51,784 bases of DNA from JACPVU01 sp964373255 (lineage in GTDB: Archaea > Aenigmatarchaeota > Aenigmatarchaeia > GW2011-AR5), in assembly GCA_964373255.1 (NCBI GenBank), contig CAYJTG010000009.1, positions 1 through 51,784 on the forward strand, in the 5' to 3' direction. How positions within the stretch are numbered: position 1 is the first letter of the stretch; each line of letters opens with the position of its first letter. The notes beneath the pieces are model-generated. The model had not been told where the DNA came from. It did no database searches and saw only the letters and a list, made by a program, of their open reading frames with translations. The position numbers and the translations under genes were made by a program. This document shows positions 40,486 through 49,286 of the stretch, in pieces.

Positions 40486-40587
40486 GATTATTATTGCAAG
40501 TGTAAGAGTTTAAAATTAATAGAGCTTAATATTGAGACCTTTGTGTCGCCACAACCTTTAAGTATATATGTATATATAAATATTTAT

Positions 40588-40818
40588 ATGTCATCAAAAC
40601 TTGTTTCGTTGTCGAGTGAGGCGTACAGGACATTATTAAGGCGAAAGAAAGCAGACGAATCATTTTCGCAGGTTATTGTCAGAGAAATGGGAAAAAAGAC
40701 CAAGCCCGACATAATGCAGTTTGCGGGTATTTTTTCTGGCAATGCCAATAAATGGAAAGAAGTGGAAAAACAGATTTATAGAGATCGTCATGAGGCAAAG
40801 ATGCGTGAATTCAAATGA
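40588..40818 (+). CDS. vapB: VapB-type antitoxin (DUF217-like)
   Basis: 76 residues. SSKLVSLSSEAYRTLLRRKKADESFSQVIVREM is a typical VapB/DUF217 DNA-binding N-terminus and the C-terminal helix would block the toxin. TATATA sequence directly upstream (40561-40590) gives a leaderless promoter. It overlaps the toxin by 4 bp (ATGA). Confidence 0.85.
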   Translation: MSSKLVSLSSEAYRTLLRRKKADESFSQVIVREMGKKTKPDIMQFAGIFSGNANKWKEVEKQIYRDRHEAKMREFK

Positions 40819-41207
40819 AATGCTTAGATAGTGATATTTTGATAGCCTTTGCTCGCGGTGAAGAAGAGGCCGTCGCATGGATGAGAAAATCGAAAGAAAA
40901 GACTGAAAACACGGCAACTACTTTCATAAATTCCTGCGAGCTTTTTAAGGGCGCCTACACCATAGGCGGTTCGAAGGAGATAGCCGGTACTAAAAATATT
41001 CTTAGCTCATTTGATGTACTTTTTCCTACGCAAGCTACAAGTGAATTATACGCAGAAATTTATTCGAAATTAAAGAAAAAGGGAAAAATAATAGGCGATT
41101 TTGATATACTCATAGCCTCAATGGTAATAGAAAATGATTTCACTCTGGTTACATGCGATAAGGATTTCGAAAATATTCCAGGGCTAAAAACAGAGAAATG
41201 GAAATGA
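40815..41207 (+). CDS. vapC: VapC PIN-domain toxin
   Basis: 130 residues. PIN acidic residues are visible: D5 (CLDSDILI), E in CELFKGAY, D in GDFDILIASM and D in TCDKDFENI. VapC toxins cut specific RNAs such as initiator tRNA or rRNA. Coupled to the upstream antitoxin. Confidence 0.9.
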   Translation: MKCLDSDILIAFARGEEEAVAWMRKSKEKTENTATTFINSCELFKGAYTIGGSKEIAGTKNILSSFDVLFPTQATSELYAEIYSKLKKKGKIIGDFDILIASMVIENDFTLVTCDKDFENIPGLKTEKWK

Positions 41208-41219
41208 CCTCATAGTTGT

Positions 41220-41876
41220 TTAATTAGAAAGGTCTTTGTAGTACTTACAATATTTATTAATCGGGCAAATATTGCATTTAGGTTTTCTGGTTTGGCATAT
41301 ATTTTGGCCAAATTGAACAAATAAATCGTTCAAATCCATCCAATATTTTTCAGGTAAGATGTTTCTTAATTCTAATTCTGTTTTGTCTGGGGTTTTTGTA
41401 TTTACCCATCCTAATCTGTTTGCAACAACGTGTACATGAATATCAACAGGAATGCCTGGCTTTTGAAATCCATAGACCATGACGATGTTTGCGGTCTTGC
41501 GGCCGACGCCCTTGAATTTCATGAGCATGTCAAAGTCATCAGGCACCTTACCGTTGTACTTCCCGATCAGGTCTTTGCAGATTTGCCTGATTCTTTTTGA
41601 TTTAGTTTTATAGAATCCTACGGGGTATATGGCTTTGGCAATCGTTTGTGTCGATAGTTTTGACATATCATAGACATTATCTGCTATCGCATACAATCTT
41701 TCGCTTGCCTTTGCGGTTGTCGCGTCCTTTGTCCGCAGCGACAGAATGCACGAAATCAGCACCTTAAAGGGATCATCAGAACGCTCTGCTATCTCCGTGA
41801 GCGCAGGCGTGACGAATTTATGGCGGTTTCTCGACAGGATTCTTATGACCGTGCCCATTTCTGCTTTTGATGACAT
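41220..41876 (-). CDS. nth: Endonuclease III
   Basis: 218 residues from the ATG at 41876. DNA glycosylase/AP lyase for oxidised pyrimidines. Helix-hairpin-helix LMKFKGVGRKTAN at 118-130 contains the catalytic Lys (K127); VDIHVHVV holds the catalytic Asp (D145); four cysteines (C-x6-C-x2-C-x5-C) near the C-terminus bind the [4Fe-4S] cluster. A longer frame to 41912 is unlikely. Convergent with vapC. Confidence 0.95.
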   Translation of the reverse strand: MSSKAEMGTVIRILSRNRHKFVTPALTEIAERSDDPFKVLISCILSLRTKDATTAKASERLYAIADNVYDMSKLSTQTIAKAIYPVGFYKTKSKRIRQICKDLIGKYNGKVPDDFDMLMKFKGVGRKTANIVMVYGFQKPGIPVDIHVHVVANRLGWVNTKTPDKTELELRNILPEKYWMDLNDLFVQFGQNICQTRKPKCNICPINKYCKYYKDLSN

Positions 41877-42172
41877 TATAATTAATCTGTAAAGAAAGCG
41901 TAAAAAGAGCAAGTAAGATATGTAATAGGATTTTTTAATAATTACGTTTCAATTGCTTGTTTACTCTTGTACAGAGACAAATTTTTTGCAGATATGGCAA
42001 TAAATATCTTTTCGCTGTTATAGTTCTACAAGGAATCAAACAGTATATTATTTCCTTGTGAACAAAACAAATAAAACAAAACAATAAATGTATGGCAGAG
42101 CATAAGTGTTTTTTGTTTTTATAATTGCAATTTTGCCGTACTAAGCAAAACAATTGATTTAGAGGTGCAAGA

Positions 42173-44143
42173 ATGAAAATAGTATTTGCGGTATTTGCAT
42201 TGCTTTTTCTTGCAACTATCAGCTTCGCACAAACAGTGGATACAGCGATGATAGTAACGGACATGACAAACGTAGACGCGTCTATAGCTTCAGCCGCAGC
42301 CAGCAAAGCAGGCATGCCTGTTCTGGTCGCCGAAGATGGTTTGCTGACCGATGAGATAAAGAGCTCCCTGCAGTCGCTGGGCGTCAAAAATGTTATCATT
42401 GTTGGCGGGCCCGCTGTGGTAAAGCCTTCTGTCGAAAAAGAGCTTCGTTCTATCGGCTACAATACGGTAAGATTGTGGGGCATGGAAAGGACAGGAACAG
42501 CCATAGCCGTGGCACGCTACTTGTGGACAGAAGACGCGCGCTGCGTTGTTCTCGTAGATGATACAAAGAACAGCGGCGCGGACTCAAGGCGCCACATGGC
42601 AGCATCCAACCTGGCCTCGCGATTTAATTGCGCATTCATACCAGTCCCTGAGGGCACGGTCCCGTCAGACGTGCTCGCCTTGCTGAAAGAGCTTAACGTG
42701 AGCGAGGTAAAATTTGTAGGCAAGCGGGTCTACCTGAATGTACAGTCTGTTCTGGCGCAGTTCAAGCTCAAGGAAATAACCGGTGACGACAACGAAGTGG
42801 AGAATGAGACCGAGGACGACGTTGTAAACGAGACGATCAGACAGCGAAAGCTCGTCAAGCTCGTGGTCGTCGCAACACCTGACTGGAAGGCGGCTGTGGC
42901 TTTAAGCGGGCACCCGAACGGACGATCTGTGGTTCGGTTTGTGTCGGACAACAGCAGCGTAGCCAATATTATTGACTTCGTTCGCGCGCACAACATAACA
43001 AACGTTCGCGTTGTTGGCTTGCCCGACCTTGCTGGCCAGATTGCGCAGCAGGTGCAGGCAGCGGGCATAAACGTGACAAAGATTTCAGGCCCTAAGGCAG
43101 GCGCTATTGCGGCAGAAACCATCCAGAAAACAAAGACAGAATGGGAAGAAAGAAAGGGCGAGAACGACGCAATAAAAGCCAGGTTCCGCTTCAAGATACG
43201 GGCGTATCTGGAAAGAGACCTTAATGAAACTATAGACAGGCTGAACGCAGCCGAAGCCGAGCTTGAGGCGTTAGAAAACAGCACAGAGAATGCAGAAGTC
43301 AAAGCCCTCATCGATCGCGCGCAGGCAAGAATAGCGGAGATAACGTCGCTGATAAGGTCGGGAAGTCTTGACAATGCAACAAGGCTGTTGGCAGATATTC
43401 GGTTCAGTTTCAACGAAAAGCGGTTTGAGTACAAAGACAAGCTGAAGATAAAAATACAGAATGAAGTTGACGACGAAGAGGACACGCTCGACGAGCAGCA
43501 GTCAAAAACAGAGCAATCCCTTAACAGTGTCGAGTCCGGACTTTCGGGTATCAGGGCAAGATGTGCAAACTCGGAGATAATCGACGCAATAGTCGCAAAA
43601 GCCAAGTCGCTCCGGACATCCATGCAAGAAGCGAAGGCGTCAGGAAACTTCACGAACGCATCCTCGCACCTTGTGCAGGTAAGGGAGCTTGTCAGGATTG
43701 CACACAGCATATCCGAAGTGTGCAAGCAGAGGGGCTCGCTTCCTGGCGTTGTATCAAGCATAACAGAGCGCCATGAAATTAGCGGACCGCCAAGCATAGA
43801 AATAAAATCGCCAAAGGACGGCTCTACAATCAGCGGCACTACAATAAGGGTAGAAGTGGATATAGACAACTTCAACCTTGTACCGGCTACCAATGCGCCA
43901 AAGGCGGGCGAAGGCCACGTGCACGCATTCGTTGACAGCATAGAACAGCGAGGTCCAAAAAAGACATTCGTCTTCGAAAACATAACAGCCGGGTCACACA
44001 CGGTCAAAGCAGAGCTTCACCTGAGCGACCACACGCTCGTTGAAGGAGCTGTTGACAGCGCGGCAGTCACGACAGTAGCAAGCACAACCAGCAGTGGAAC
44101 AAGCGGAAGCGGAACAAGCGGCACTTCAGGCGGCGGCTACTAA
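42173..44143 (+). CDS. CWB2-repeat surface protein with coiled-coil middle
   Basis: 656 residues. Signal peptide 1-19. The N-terminal 320 residues contain CWB2-like repeats (AMIVTDMTNVDASIASAAASKAGMP..., VLVAEDG, VKNVIIVGGPAVV, VRLWGMERTGTAIAVA), known in cell-envelope attachment of surface proteins. Residues about 330-510 are a charged coiled coil (ERDLNETIDRLNAAEAELEALE). An Ig-like domain (PPSIEIKSPKDGSTISG...) and a Ser/Gly/Thr tail finish the protein. GAGGTG 7 nt before the ATG is a strong site. No membrane anchor is visible. Confidence 0.85.
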   Translation: MKIVFAVFALLFLATISFAQTVDTAMIVTDMTNVDASIASAAASKAGMPVLVAEDGLLTDEIKSSLQSLGVKNVIIVGGPAVVKPSVEKELRSIGYNTVRLWGMERTGTAIAVARYLWTEDARCVVLVDDTKNSGADSRRHMAASNLASRFNCAFIPVPEGTVPSDVLALLKELNVSEVKFVGKRVYLNVQSVLAQFKLKEITGDDNEVENETEDDVVNETIRQRKLVKLVVVATPDWKAAVALSGHPNGRSVVRFVSDNSSVANIIDFVRAHNITNVRVVGLPDLAGQIAQQVQAAGINVTKISGPKAGAIAAETIQKTKTEWEERKGENDAIKARFRFKIRAYLERDLNETIDRLNAAEAELEALENSTENAEVKALIDRAQARIAEITSLIRSGSLDNATRLLADIRFSFNEKRFEYKDKLKIKIQNEVDDEEDTLDEQQSKTEQSLNSVESGLSGIRARCANSEIIDAIVAKAKSLRTSMQEAKASGNFTNASSHLVQVRELVRIAHSISEVCKQRGSLPGVVSSITERHEISGPPSIEIKSPKDGSTISGTTIRVEVDIDNFNLVPATNAPKAGEGHVHAFVDSIEQRGPKKTFVFENITAGSHTVKAELHLSDHTLVEGAVDSAAVTTVASTTSSGTSGSGTSGTSGGGY

Positions 44144-44397
44144 AGCAAGCAAGAGCAAGCAAGAAAAGCCAGAAATTTGTTTCTTATTTTTGAATTCTTC
44201 TGAAAATCTGATTACGAAAGAAAAGGGAAGAATTCGAAAAGAAATCCATAAAGAAATGGGATCTCATTTTTGATTATAAGTATTTTTGCTGTTTATTCTA
44301 AGCAAGACTAAGCAAGAAATAATATCTGAAGAGAAGGTCTGTAAGACCTCAGTTCTTTTGGGGTTCACCAAGACCTTCAAGAAAAATAATAAAGGGA

Positions 44398-44530
44398 GGC
44401 TCTGTTGAAATGCTCAATAAAAGCATCGACGTGAGAGCTATCATCTCTCGATGATAGCTCTAGCTGACCCTTACGTCGATAAGACGTAAGGGTCTACGTC
44501 GATGCTTTTTCATAGGTTTTCAACAGAGCC
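44398..44530. mobile_element. Family C three-way-junction MITE, copy 1
   Basis: 133 bp. Ends GGCTCTGTTGAAA / TTTCAACAGAGCC, similar to IS6-group termini, flanked by perfect 8-bp direct repeats TAAAGGGA (44390-44397, 44531-44538), the duplication size of that group. The inner stem AAAGCATCGACGT leads to arms GAGCTATCATC-TCTC-GATGATAGCTC and GACCCTTACGTC-GATAA-GACGTAAGGGTC joined by TAGCT. It ends 45 bp before mre11. Nothing else is recognised in 44144-44397. Confidence 0.93.
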
Positions 44531-44575
44531 TAAAGGGAAGATATCAAGGAAAAGAAACCGTAGGTGTCTTGTCTT

Positions 44576-45784
44576 ATGAAGTTCGCGCACATGGCTGACT
44601 GCCATCTTGGTTCGTGGTCAAGCCATCCGGATCTCCGAGAGTATTCGATCATCGCTTTTGAAAGAGCGATTGATGATTGCATAAAAGAAAGCGTGGATTT
44701 TGTCCTGATTGCCGGCGATTTGTTTGATACGTCGATACCGCCTATTGACGTTCTCCGTAGGGCGGCCGCTGCATTCAGGAAACTGAAAGAGAGTGGTATA
44801 GGCGTTTACGTCATATCCGGATCACACGATTACTCGCCGTCCGGGAAGACAATGTTGTCTGTCCTCGAGGGTGCAGGTCTTATTGTCGATGTTTTCAAGT
44901 ACGAAGAGGTCGACGGCAAAGTAAGGCTGATTTTTACCGAGGACAAAAAAACAGGCACAAAGATCACAGGCATCATGGGAAGAAAGGGATCGCTTGAGAT
45001 CTCGTTCTACAAAAGGCTTGACCAATCTATCCAAGAAGAGCCCGGACAAAAAATATTCATGATGCACGCTGGCCTTGAAGAAAAGAGACCGGATCATATG
45101 AAAGATATGATAGCTGTTTCTGTAAACGACCTGCCAAAAGGATTTGCTTATTATGCAAGCGGTCATATACACAAGCAATATTTTGATAAAGAAAACAAGA
45201 TAGTCTTTCCCGGCGAACTGTTTCCGACAAGCTTTGACGAGCTCGAAGACTATAACGGAGGCTTTGTGATAGCTGAGACAGACGGCAAAAGGCTTGACGT
45301 GAACTGGAAAAGCACGAAGGTCTTTGATGTCGCTCTTCTCAAGTTTGACGTCACGGGAAAGAGCGCCAGTGCTATAGAGAGTGAAATCCTGCAGAAACTG
45401 GATGGTGAGGGACTTTCAGGAAAAGCCGTTCTGCTCAAGCTGTTCGGGACGATAGAAGCGGGAAATATTTCTGACATTAATTTCAACGCAATCACATCCA
45501 AAGCCCTTGAAAACGGAGCAGTCGCAGTGAAGAGAAGCACGTCAGGCATCTCAGTGAAAGAATTTGAAAAGATCGAGATCAGGCAGCTTTTATCGGCAGA
45601 CCAGATAGAAAAGGGCCTGATAGAGCAGCACGCAGAGCAGCTCCAGCTTCACGGCATTGACGATATAGAGGATTTCATACTCAATCTTATGTCCGCCCTC
45701 AGAGAGGAAAAGATGGAGGACGAAACAAACGCCACATTCGAAGAAAGATTAAAATTAAACGCAAAAAAGGTGCTTGGATTATGA
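44576..45784 (+). CDS. mre11: DNA double-strand-break repair nuclease Mre11
   Basis: 402 residues from the ATG at 44576. Phosphoesterase motifs are complete: DCHLG (8-12), GDLFD (47-51), GSHD (82-85; Ser replaces the usual Asn of GNHD), MMHAG and SGHIHKQY. Works with Rad50 to open and trim DNA ends. The stop overlaps the rad50 start by 4 bp (ATGA). The Asn-to-Ser change in motif III is unusual, since that Asn helps bind the phosphate. A family C MITE lies directly upstream and may hold or disturb the promoter. Confidence 0.92.
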   Translation: MKFAHMADCHLGSWSSHPDLREYSIIAFERAIDDCIKESVDFVLIAGDLFDTSIPPIDVLRRAAAAFRKLKESGIGVYVISGSHDYSPSGKTMLSVLEGAGLIVDVFKYEEVDGKVRLIFTEDKKTGTKITGIMGRKGSLEISFYKRLDQSIQEEPGQKIFMMHAGLEEKRPDHMKDMIAVSVNDLPKGFAYYASGHIHKQYFDKENKIVFPGELFPTSFDELEDYNGGFVIAETDGKRLDVNWKSTKVFDVALLKFDVTGKSASAIESEILQKLDGEGLSGKAVLLKLFGTIEAGNISDINFNAITSKALENGAVAVKRSTSGISVKEFEKIEIRQLLSADQIEKGLIEQHAEQLQLHGIDDIEDFILNLMSALREEKMEDETNATFEERLKLNAKKVLGL

Positions 45785-47769
45785 TAATAAAATCCGTCGA
45801 ACTCAAAAACATCAGAAGCTATTTGGACGAGAAAATAGAATTTCCTTCTGGGTCAACACTGCTGGCAGGCGACATAGGCACCGGCAAGTCAACGATACTT
45901 CTTGCGGTTGAATTTGCATTGTTCGGGTTCAGGAAAGGCGAGGTCTCTGGGTCAGACATCCTGCGCCACGGCAAAGATAACGGGTCAGTGAAGCTGCACT
46001 TCGAGATAGAAGGAAAGGACATAATAATCGAGCGCCCGATAAAGCGGAGCCGCGATTCTATTGCCCAGGAAAACTGCTCATTGTCCACAAACAGCGTTCG
46101 CGAAGAACTTACGCCCGTGGAGCTTAAATCAAAAGTTCTCGATATGTTCGGCTACCCGCAGGACATGCTGAAAAAGAACAAGCCGTTGTTTCGCTTCACC
46201 GTCTACACGCCGCAGGAGGAAATGAAAAGGATCCTTATGGACGAAGAAGACAGGCTTGATATATTGAGAAGCATCTTTGGAATAGACAAGTACGGCACAA
46301 TAAGGAACAATTCCCGCACATTCATGACAGAGCTCCGAAGAATGAAGACAGGACTTGAAGGCGAACTCAAGGTAATGGAGTCCGACGCCAGCAGGCTTGA
46401 TGAAATCCAGCAGAACAAAGAATCCTTGCACAGTCAGTTGGCGTTGCACAGGTCGCAGTTGGCTGAGGCGGCAAAAGAGGCCGATGAAAAAAAGTCCGAG
46501 ATTGATTTATTAAAAAAAGACTTTAAGGACGTCAACGCAGTCCGCCACGAGCTGACAAGAAAAGAATCAGAGCTGTCCGCAAAGAAAAGGCGCATCGAGC
46601 AGATAAAGTCGGAGATCAACGAAGCAGACGACAGGATAAGGGATTACGAGCAGATAATTAGGCAGGTGCCGGTGCCCAAGCCCCTGGAGAATCTCAGAAG
46701 CGAATTATCAGGACTCGAAAAGAGAAAAGAACATCTCGTGGCAAAAAAAGCCATACTGAATGAAGAAACATACAAGCTTCAGAAGATCTACAATGAGGGT
46801 GTTTGCGGGCTCTGCGGCCAAAAGGTTCATAATCCTGAAGAATTCGCAATGCACATAGAAGAGATTAAGCTCCGCATTGACCAAATAACCCCTGAAATGG
46901 AGCAAATTTCTTCTTCCATTGTCGAATGCAAAAATGTGATATCCTCCGGCGAGAAAATTCAGCAATACGCGCATCTTGCCAAAGACCTCGACGAGAGAAA
47001 ATTACGGCTTACGAGCGAGGCAGACAGCGTGACAAAAGATATGAGTTCGCTTGACAGGGATGTCGAGTTTCTCAGGCCAAGGACAGCCGGCTATGAAGAT
47101 TTGCAGGAAAAGATATCTGCGGCTGAAAGCGCGTTCTACGCCCTTCAGAAGAACAAGTCTGACGCAGAGAGGATTGTCGCGCGGTGCGAGCAGCAGGTGG
47201 AGGATCTGGAAAAAAGGATAAATGAAATAATGGCAAAGATGAGGGAAGCACAAAAAATAAAGGAAAGAATAATGCGTATTTCCGACCTCCTAAAGTGGTT
47301 CGAGCACTTCATAGATCTTATGGAAACTATGGAGAAGCACGTCATGTTTGCTATACAGAAAGAATTCAACCAGTACTTCCAGAACTGGTTCAGCGTACTT
47401 ATGAGCGAGCAGCTGTCTGTGAAGATAGATCAGCGCTTTTCGCCGGTAATCGAACAGAATAGCTATATAACTGAGTATGAAAATTTATCGGGCGGCGAAA
47501 AAACATCGGTCGCACTCGCCTACAGGCTCGCGCTGAACAAGGTCGTCAACGACATGATTAATACAATCAGGACAAAGAATCTGCTCATCCTCGACGAGCC
47601 GACAGACGGATTCTCTACCGACCAGCTGGACAGAATAAGGGACGTCATAAATGAATTAAACATGAAGCAGATCATCATCGTTTCGCACGAGCCCAAGATA
47701 GACACGTACGTGGACAACGTCATAAAAATCCATAAAGAAAACCACGTGTCAAAGGTTTCCCGATTCTGA
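45781..47769 (+). CDS. rad50: DNA repair ATPase Rad50 (short coiled coil)
   Basis: 662 residues, shorter than the typical archaeal ~850-900. Walker A GDIGTGKST at 30-38, zinc hook CGLC at 342-345 in the middle of the coiled coil, ABC signature LSGGEKT at 569-575 and Walker B LLILDEPTD at 601-609. The missing length is in the coiled-coil arms, so the hook-to-head distance would be reduced. Overlaps mre11 by 4 bp; operon. Confidence 0.95.
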   Translation: MIIKSVELKNIRSYLDEKIEFPSGSTLLAGDIGTGKSTILLAVEFALFGFRKGEVSGSDILRHGKDNGSVKLHFEIEGKDIIIERPIKRSRDSIAQENCSLSTNSVREELTPVELKSKVLDMFGYPQDMLKKNKPLFRFTVYTPQEEMKRILMDEEDRLDILRSIFGIDKYGTIRNNSRTFMTELRRMKTGLEGELKVMESDASRLDEIQQNKESLHSQLALHRSQLAEAAKEADEKKSEIDLLKKDFKDVNAVRHELTRKESELSAKKRRIEQIKSEINEADDRIRDYEQIIRQVPVPKPLENLRSELSGLEKRKEHLVAKKAILNEETYKLQKIYNEGVCGLCGQKVHNPEEFAMHIEEIKLRIDQITPEMEQISSSIVECKNVISSGEKIQQYAHLAKDLDERKLRLTSEADSVTKDMSSLDRDVEFLRPRTAGYEDLQEKISAAESAFYALQKNKSDAERIVARCEQQVEDLEKRINEIMAKMREAQKIKERIMRISDLLKWFEHFIDLMETMEKHVMFAIQKEFNQYFQNWFSVLMSEQLSVKIDQRFSPVIEQNSYITEYENLSGGEKTSVALAYRLALNKVVNDMINTIRTKNLLILDEPTDGFSTDQLDRIRDVINELNMKQIIIVSHEPKIDTYVDNVIKIHKENHVSKVSRF

Positions 47770-47799
47770 ATTGTTTATTTTTGAATCTTCACATTTTTT

Positions 47800-47961
47800 G
47801 CTCTGTAGAAAACCTATGCGAGAGCATCGACGTAGACCTATACGTCTCTTGACGTATAGGTCAGCTAGAGGCATTGTCTGAACCGTTAGACGCACTTCGT
47901 GCGTCAGTTTGTTTCAATGCCTCTCACGTCGATGCTCTTTATCGAGCATTTCTACAGAGCT
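47800..47961. mobile_element. Family C three-way-junction MITE, copy 2 (expanded arm)
   Basis: 162 bp. Ends GCTCTGTAGAAA / TTTCTACAGAGC; 9-bp direct repeats ACATTTTTT (47791-47799, 47962-47970). Shares the inner stem AGCATCGACGT with copy 1 and the arms GACCTATACGTC-TCTT-GACGTATAGGTC and GAGGCATTG...CAATGCCTC with family B. The second arm contains an extra hairpin GACGCAC-TTC-GTGCGTC. Compared with copy 1, the terminal T/A change (GTTG to GTAG) is matched on the other end. It sits between convergent rad50 and the rhodanese fusion gene. Confidence 0.92.
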
Positions 47962-47968
47962 ACATTTT

Positions 47969-49063
47969 TTATCCGACAGAGCACCTGTTGGGTCCTGCCT
48001 CCAGCTCGTGAACGGTTTCTTCGCTTGTCGAGTAGTCTATGAAATCCCTGTTGATGTCCTTTATTATCTGGAAATTCTCCGGCTTGGGCGTGGTGCTTTT
48101 TTTTATCCATTGTACAAACTCTTCTTTGGTCATCGACAACGCGTCGAGGTTGTTCTTGAGTTCGCCGACAGAAGCTGTGATCGGCACATTTTTCTTTGAC
48201 AGGATATCCCCGCTGTAGTGGGCCGGCAAAATTAGTGTTCCGCCAGGCAACGCAAGTAATTTTTCGTGTAGCGTAGCCCACAGTATAGCGGCGTTCTCTT
48301 CTACTTTCTGGGCAAGGTCCGGGCGGCCTATGCTTTCAACAAACAACGTGTCCCCTGTAAATGCAAAATCATCCAGAATGTACGTCACGCCTTCAATTGT
48401 GTGTCCAGGAGTATGAATTACACCAAGCGATGAATTGCCGAATTTTATTTTTGAGCCCTCTTTTACATCTTCGTGATCAATTTCGCCTTTGTCGTCAGGA
48501 GAATAGTAAATGGCACCTGCGGCGTCGGCGAGGCTTCTTCCGCCGCTCACGTGGTCTGCGTGCGTGTGCGTATCCAGGACAGCTTTTATTTCTACATTCC
48601 GCTTTTTTGCTTCATCGGTGTAGACATTTATATCATAATTCGGGTCGATTACAACGGCCTCGTTGCTACTTATCAGCATATAGCTTATGCAGCCTTTTCC
48701 AACCCGGCGGAACTGCAAAACATTGACACCGCCGTGGTTTACGTCTATGATATCATAAACGCTGTTCCACGCAACCATGCCGCCTGACATGGTCCGCACG
48801 TTATAGCCCACGGACGAGAGCATCTGCCTTGCGTTTTCAGAACGGATGCCGTGCAAACAAACAGTTACAATTTCTCTGTCTTTATTGAGAACAGAAAGAT
48901 TGCCGTTTGCGTTCATTATTTTGCTCAGTGGAAGATTGAAACTGCCCGATATACGCCAGTTTTCATACTCGTCAGCCTCGCGGACGTCAAGTATGAATAC
49001 GGGCTCGCCAGAATCAATCTTGTTCTTGACGTCATAAGGGCTGATAGCAGTATCAGAATTCAT
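47969..49063 (-). CDS. Rhodanese-persulfide dioxygenase-like fusion (MBL fold)
   Basis: 364 residues. N-terminal rhodanese domain with active-site C69 in VCLHGIRS; C-terminal metallo-beta-lactamase domain with THTHADH at 165-171, HTPGHT, FTGDTLF and LPAHYSG. It resembles ETHE1-type persulfide dioxygenases fused to a sulfurtransferase, handling sulfane sulfur, with a conserved-looking tail ELEAGPNRCSVG. The order (rhodanese first) is reversed relative to common bacterial fusions with C-terminal rhodanese. The family C MITE's target repeat overlaps its stop codon. Confidence 0.85.
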   Translation of the reverse strand: MNSDTAISPYDVKNKIDSGEPVFILDVREADEYENWRISGSFNLPLSKIMNANGNLSVLNKDREIVTVCLHGIRSENARQMLSSVGYNVRTMSGGMVAWNSVYDIIDVNHGGVNVLQFRRVGKGCISYMLISSNEAVVIDPNYDINVYTDEAKKRNVEIKAVLDTHTHADHVSGGRSLADAAGAIYYSPDDKGEIDHEDVKEGSKIKFGNSSLGVIHTPGHTIEGVTYILDDFAFTGDTLFVESIGRPDLAQKVEENAAILWATLHEKLLALPGGTLILPAHYSGDILSKKNVPITASVGELKNNLDALSMTKEEFVQWIKKSTTPKPENFQIIKDINRDFIDYSTSEETVHELEAGPNRCSVG

Positions 49064-49080
49064 AATAAATCCCTATGAAT

Positions 49081-49281
49081 TATAGCTAAACAAGAAAAGA
49101 ATCAGGTATTATATTTCTTGTTTGCTATACATGGTGAAGCTATGCTTCACCTGTAATTTGAAAATCCTTCAGATTTTCAATTACAATTCGAATTCCTGGA
49201 ATTCGAAATTGTACAGGAGAATCTTCGATTCTCCATGTATATGAAGCAAGTTATAATATCCAGATTATTTACTTGCTTCAT
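49081..49281. repeat. Composite hairpin element: H1, nested multi-arm insert, H2
   Basis: H1 (49081-49129) and H2 (49241-49281) are the hairpins of 10756-10846 in reverse order and orientation. Between them lies about 108 bp (49130-49237) starting CATGGTGAAGC and ending GATTCTCCATG, which folds as nested stems CATGG/CCATG and CCTGTA/TACAGG carrying four hairpins (TGAAGC, TTTGAAAATC, CGAATTCC and AGAATC arms). Comparison with the uninterrupted copy suggests insertion at TATATA with a 2-bp TA duplication. Confidence 0.8.
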
Positions 49282-49286
49282 AATAT

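Noticed and set aside
42730..44007. Long minus-strand open frame (425 codons) opposite the CWB2 protein gene
   Set aside because: It mirrors the real gene; the plus strand has a signal peptide, CWB2 motifs and a strong ribosome-binding site, while the minus frame is Ser/Cys-rich without any domain.
44144..44397. Possible extra H1-type hairpin (AAGCAAGAAATAATATCTG near 44313)
   Set aside because: Only about 15 bases resemble H1 and no complementary arm follows, so no element is claimed.
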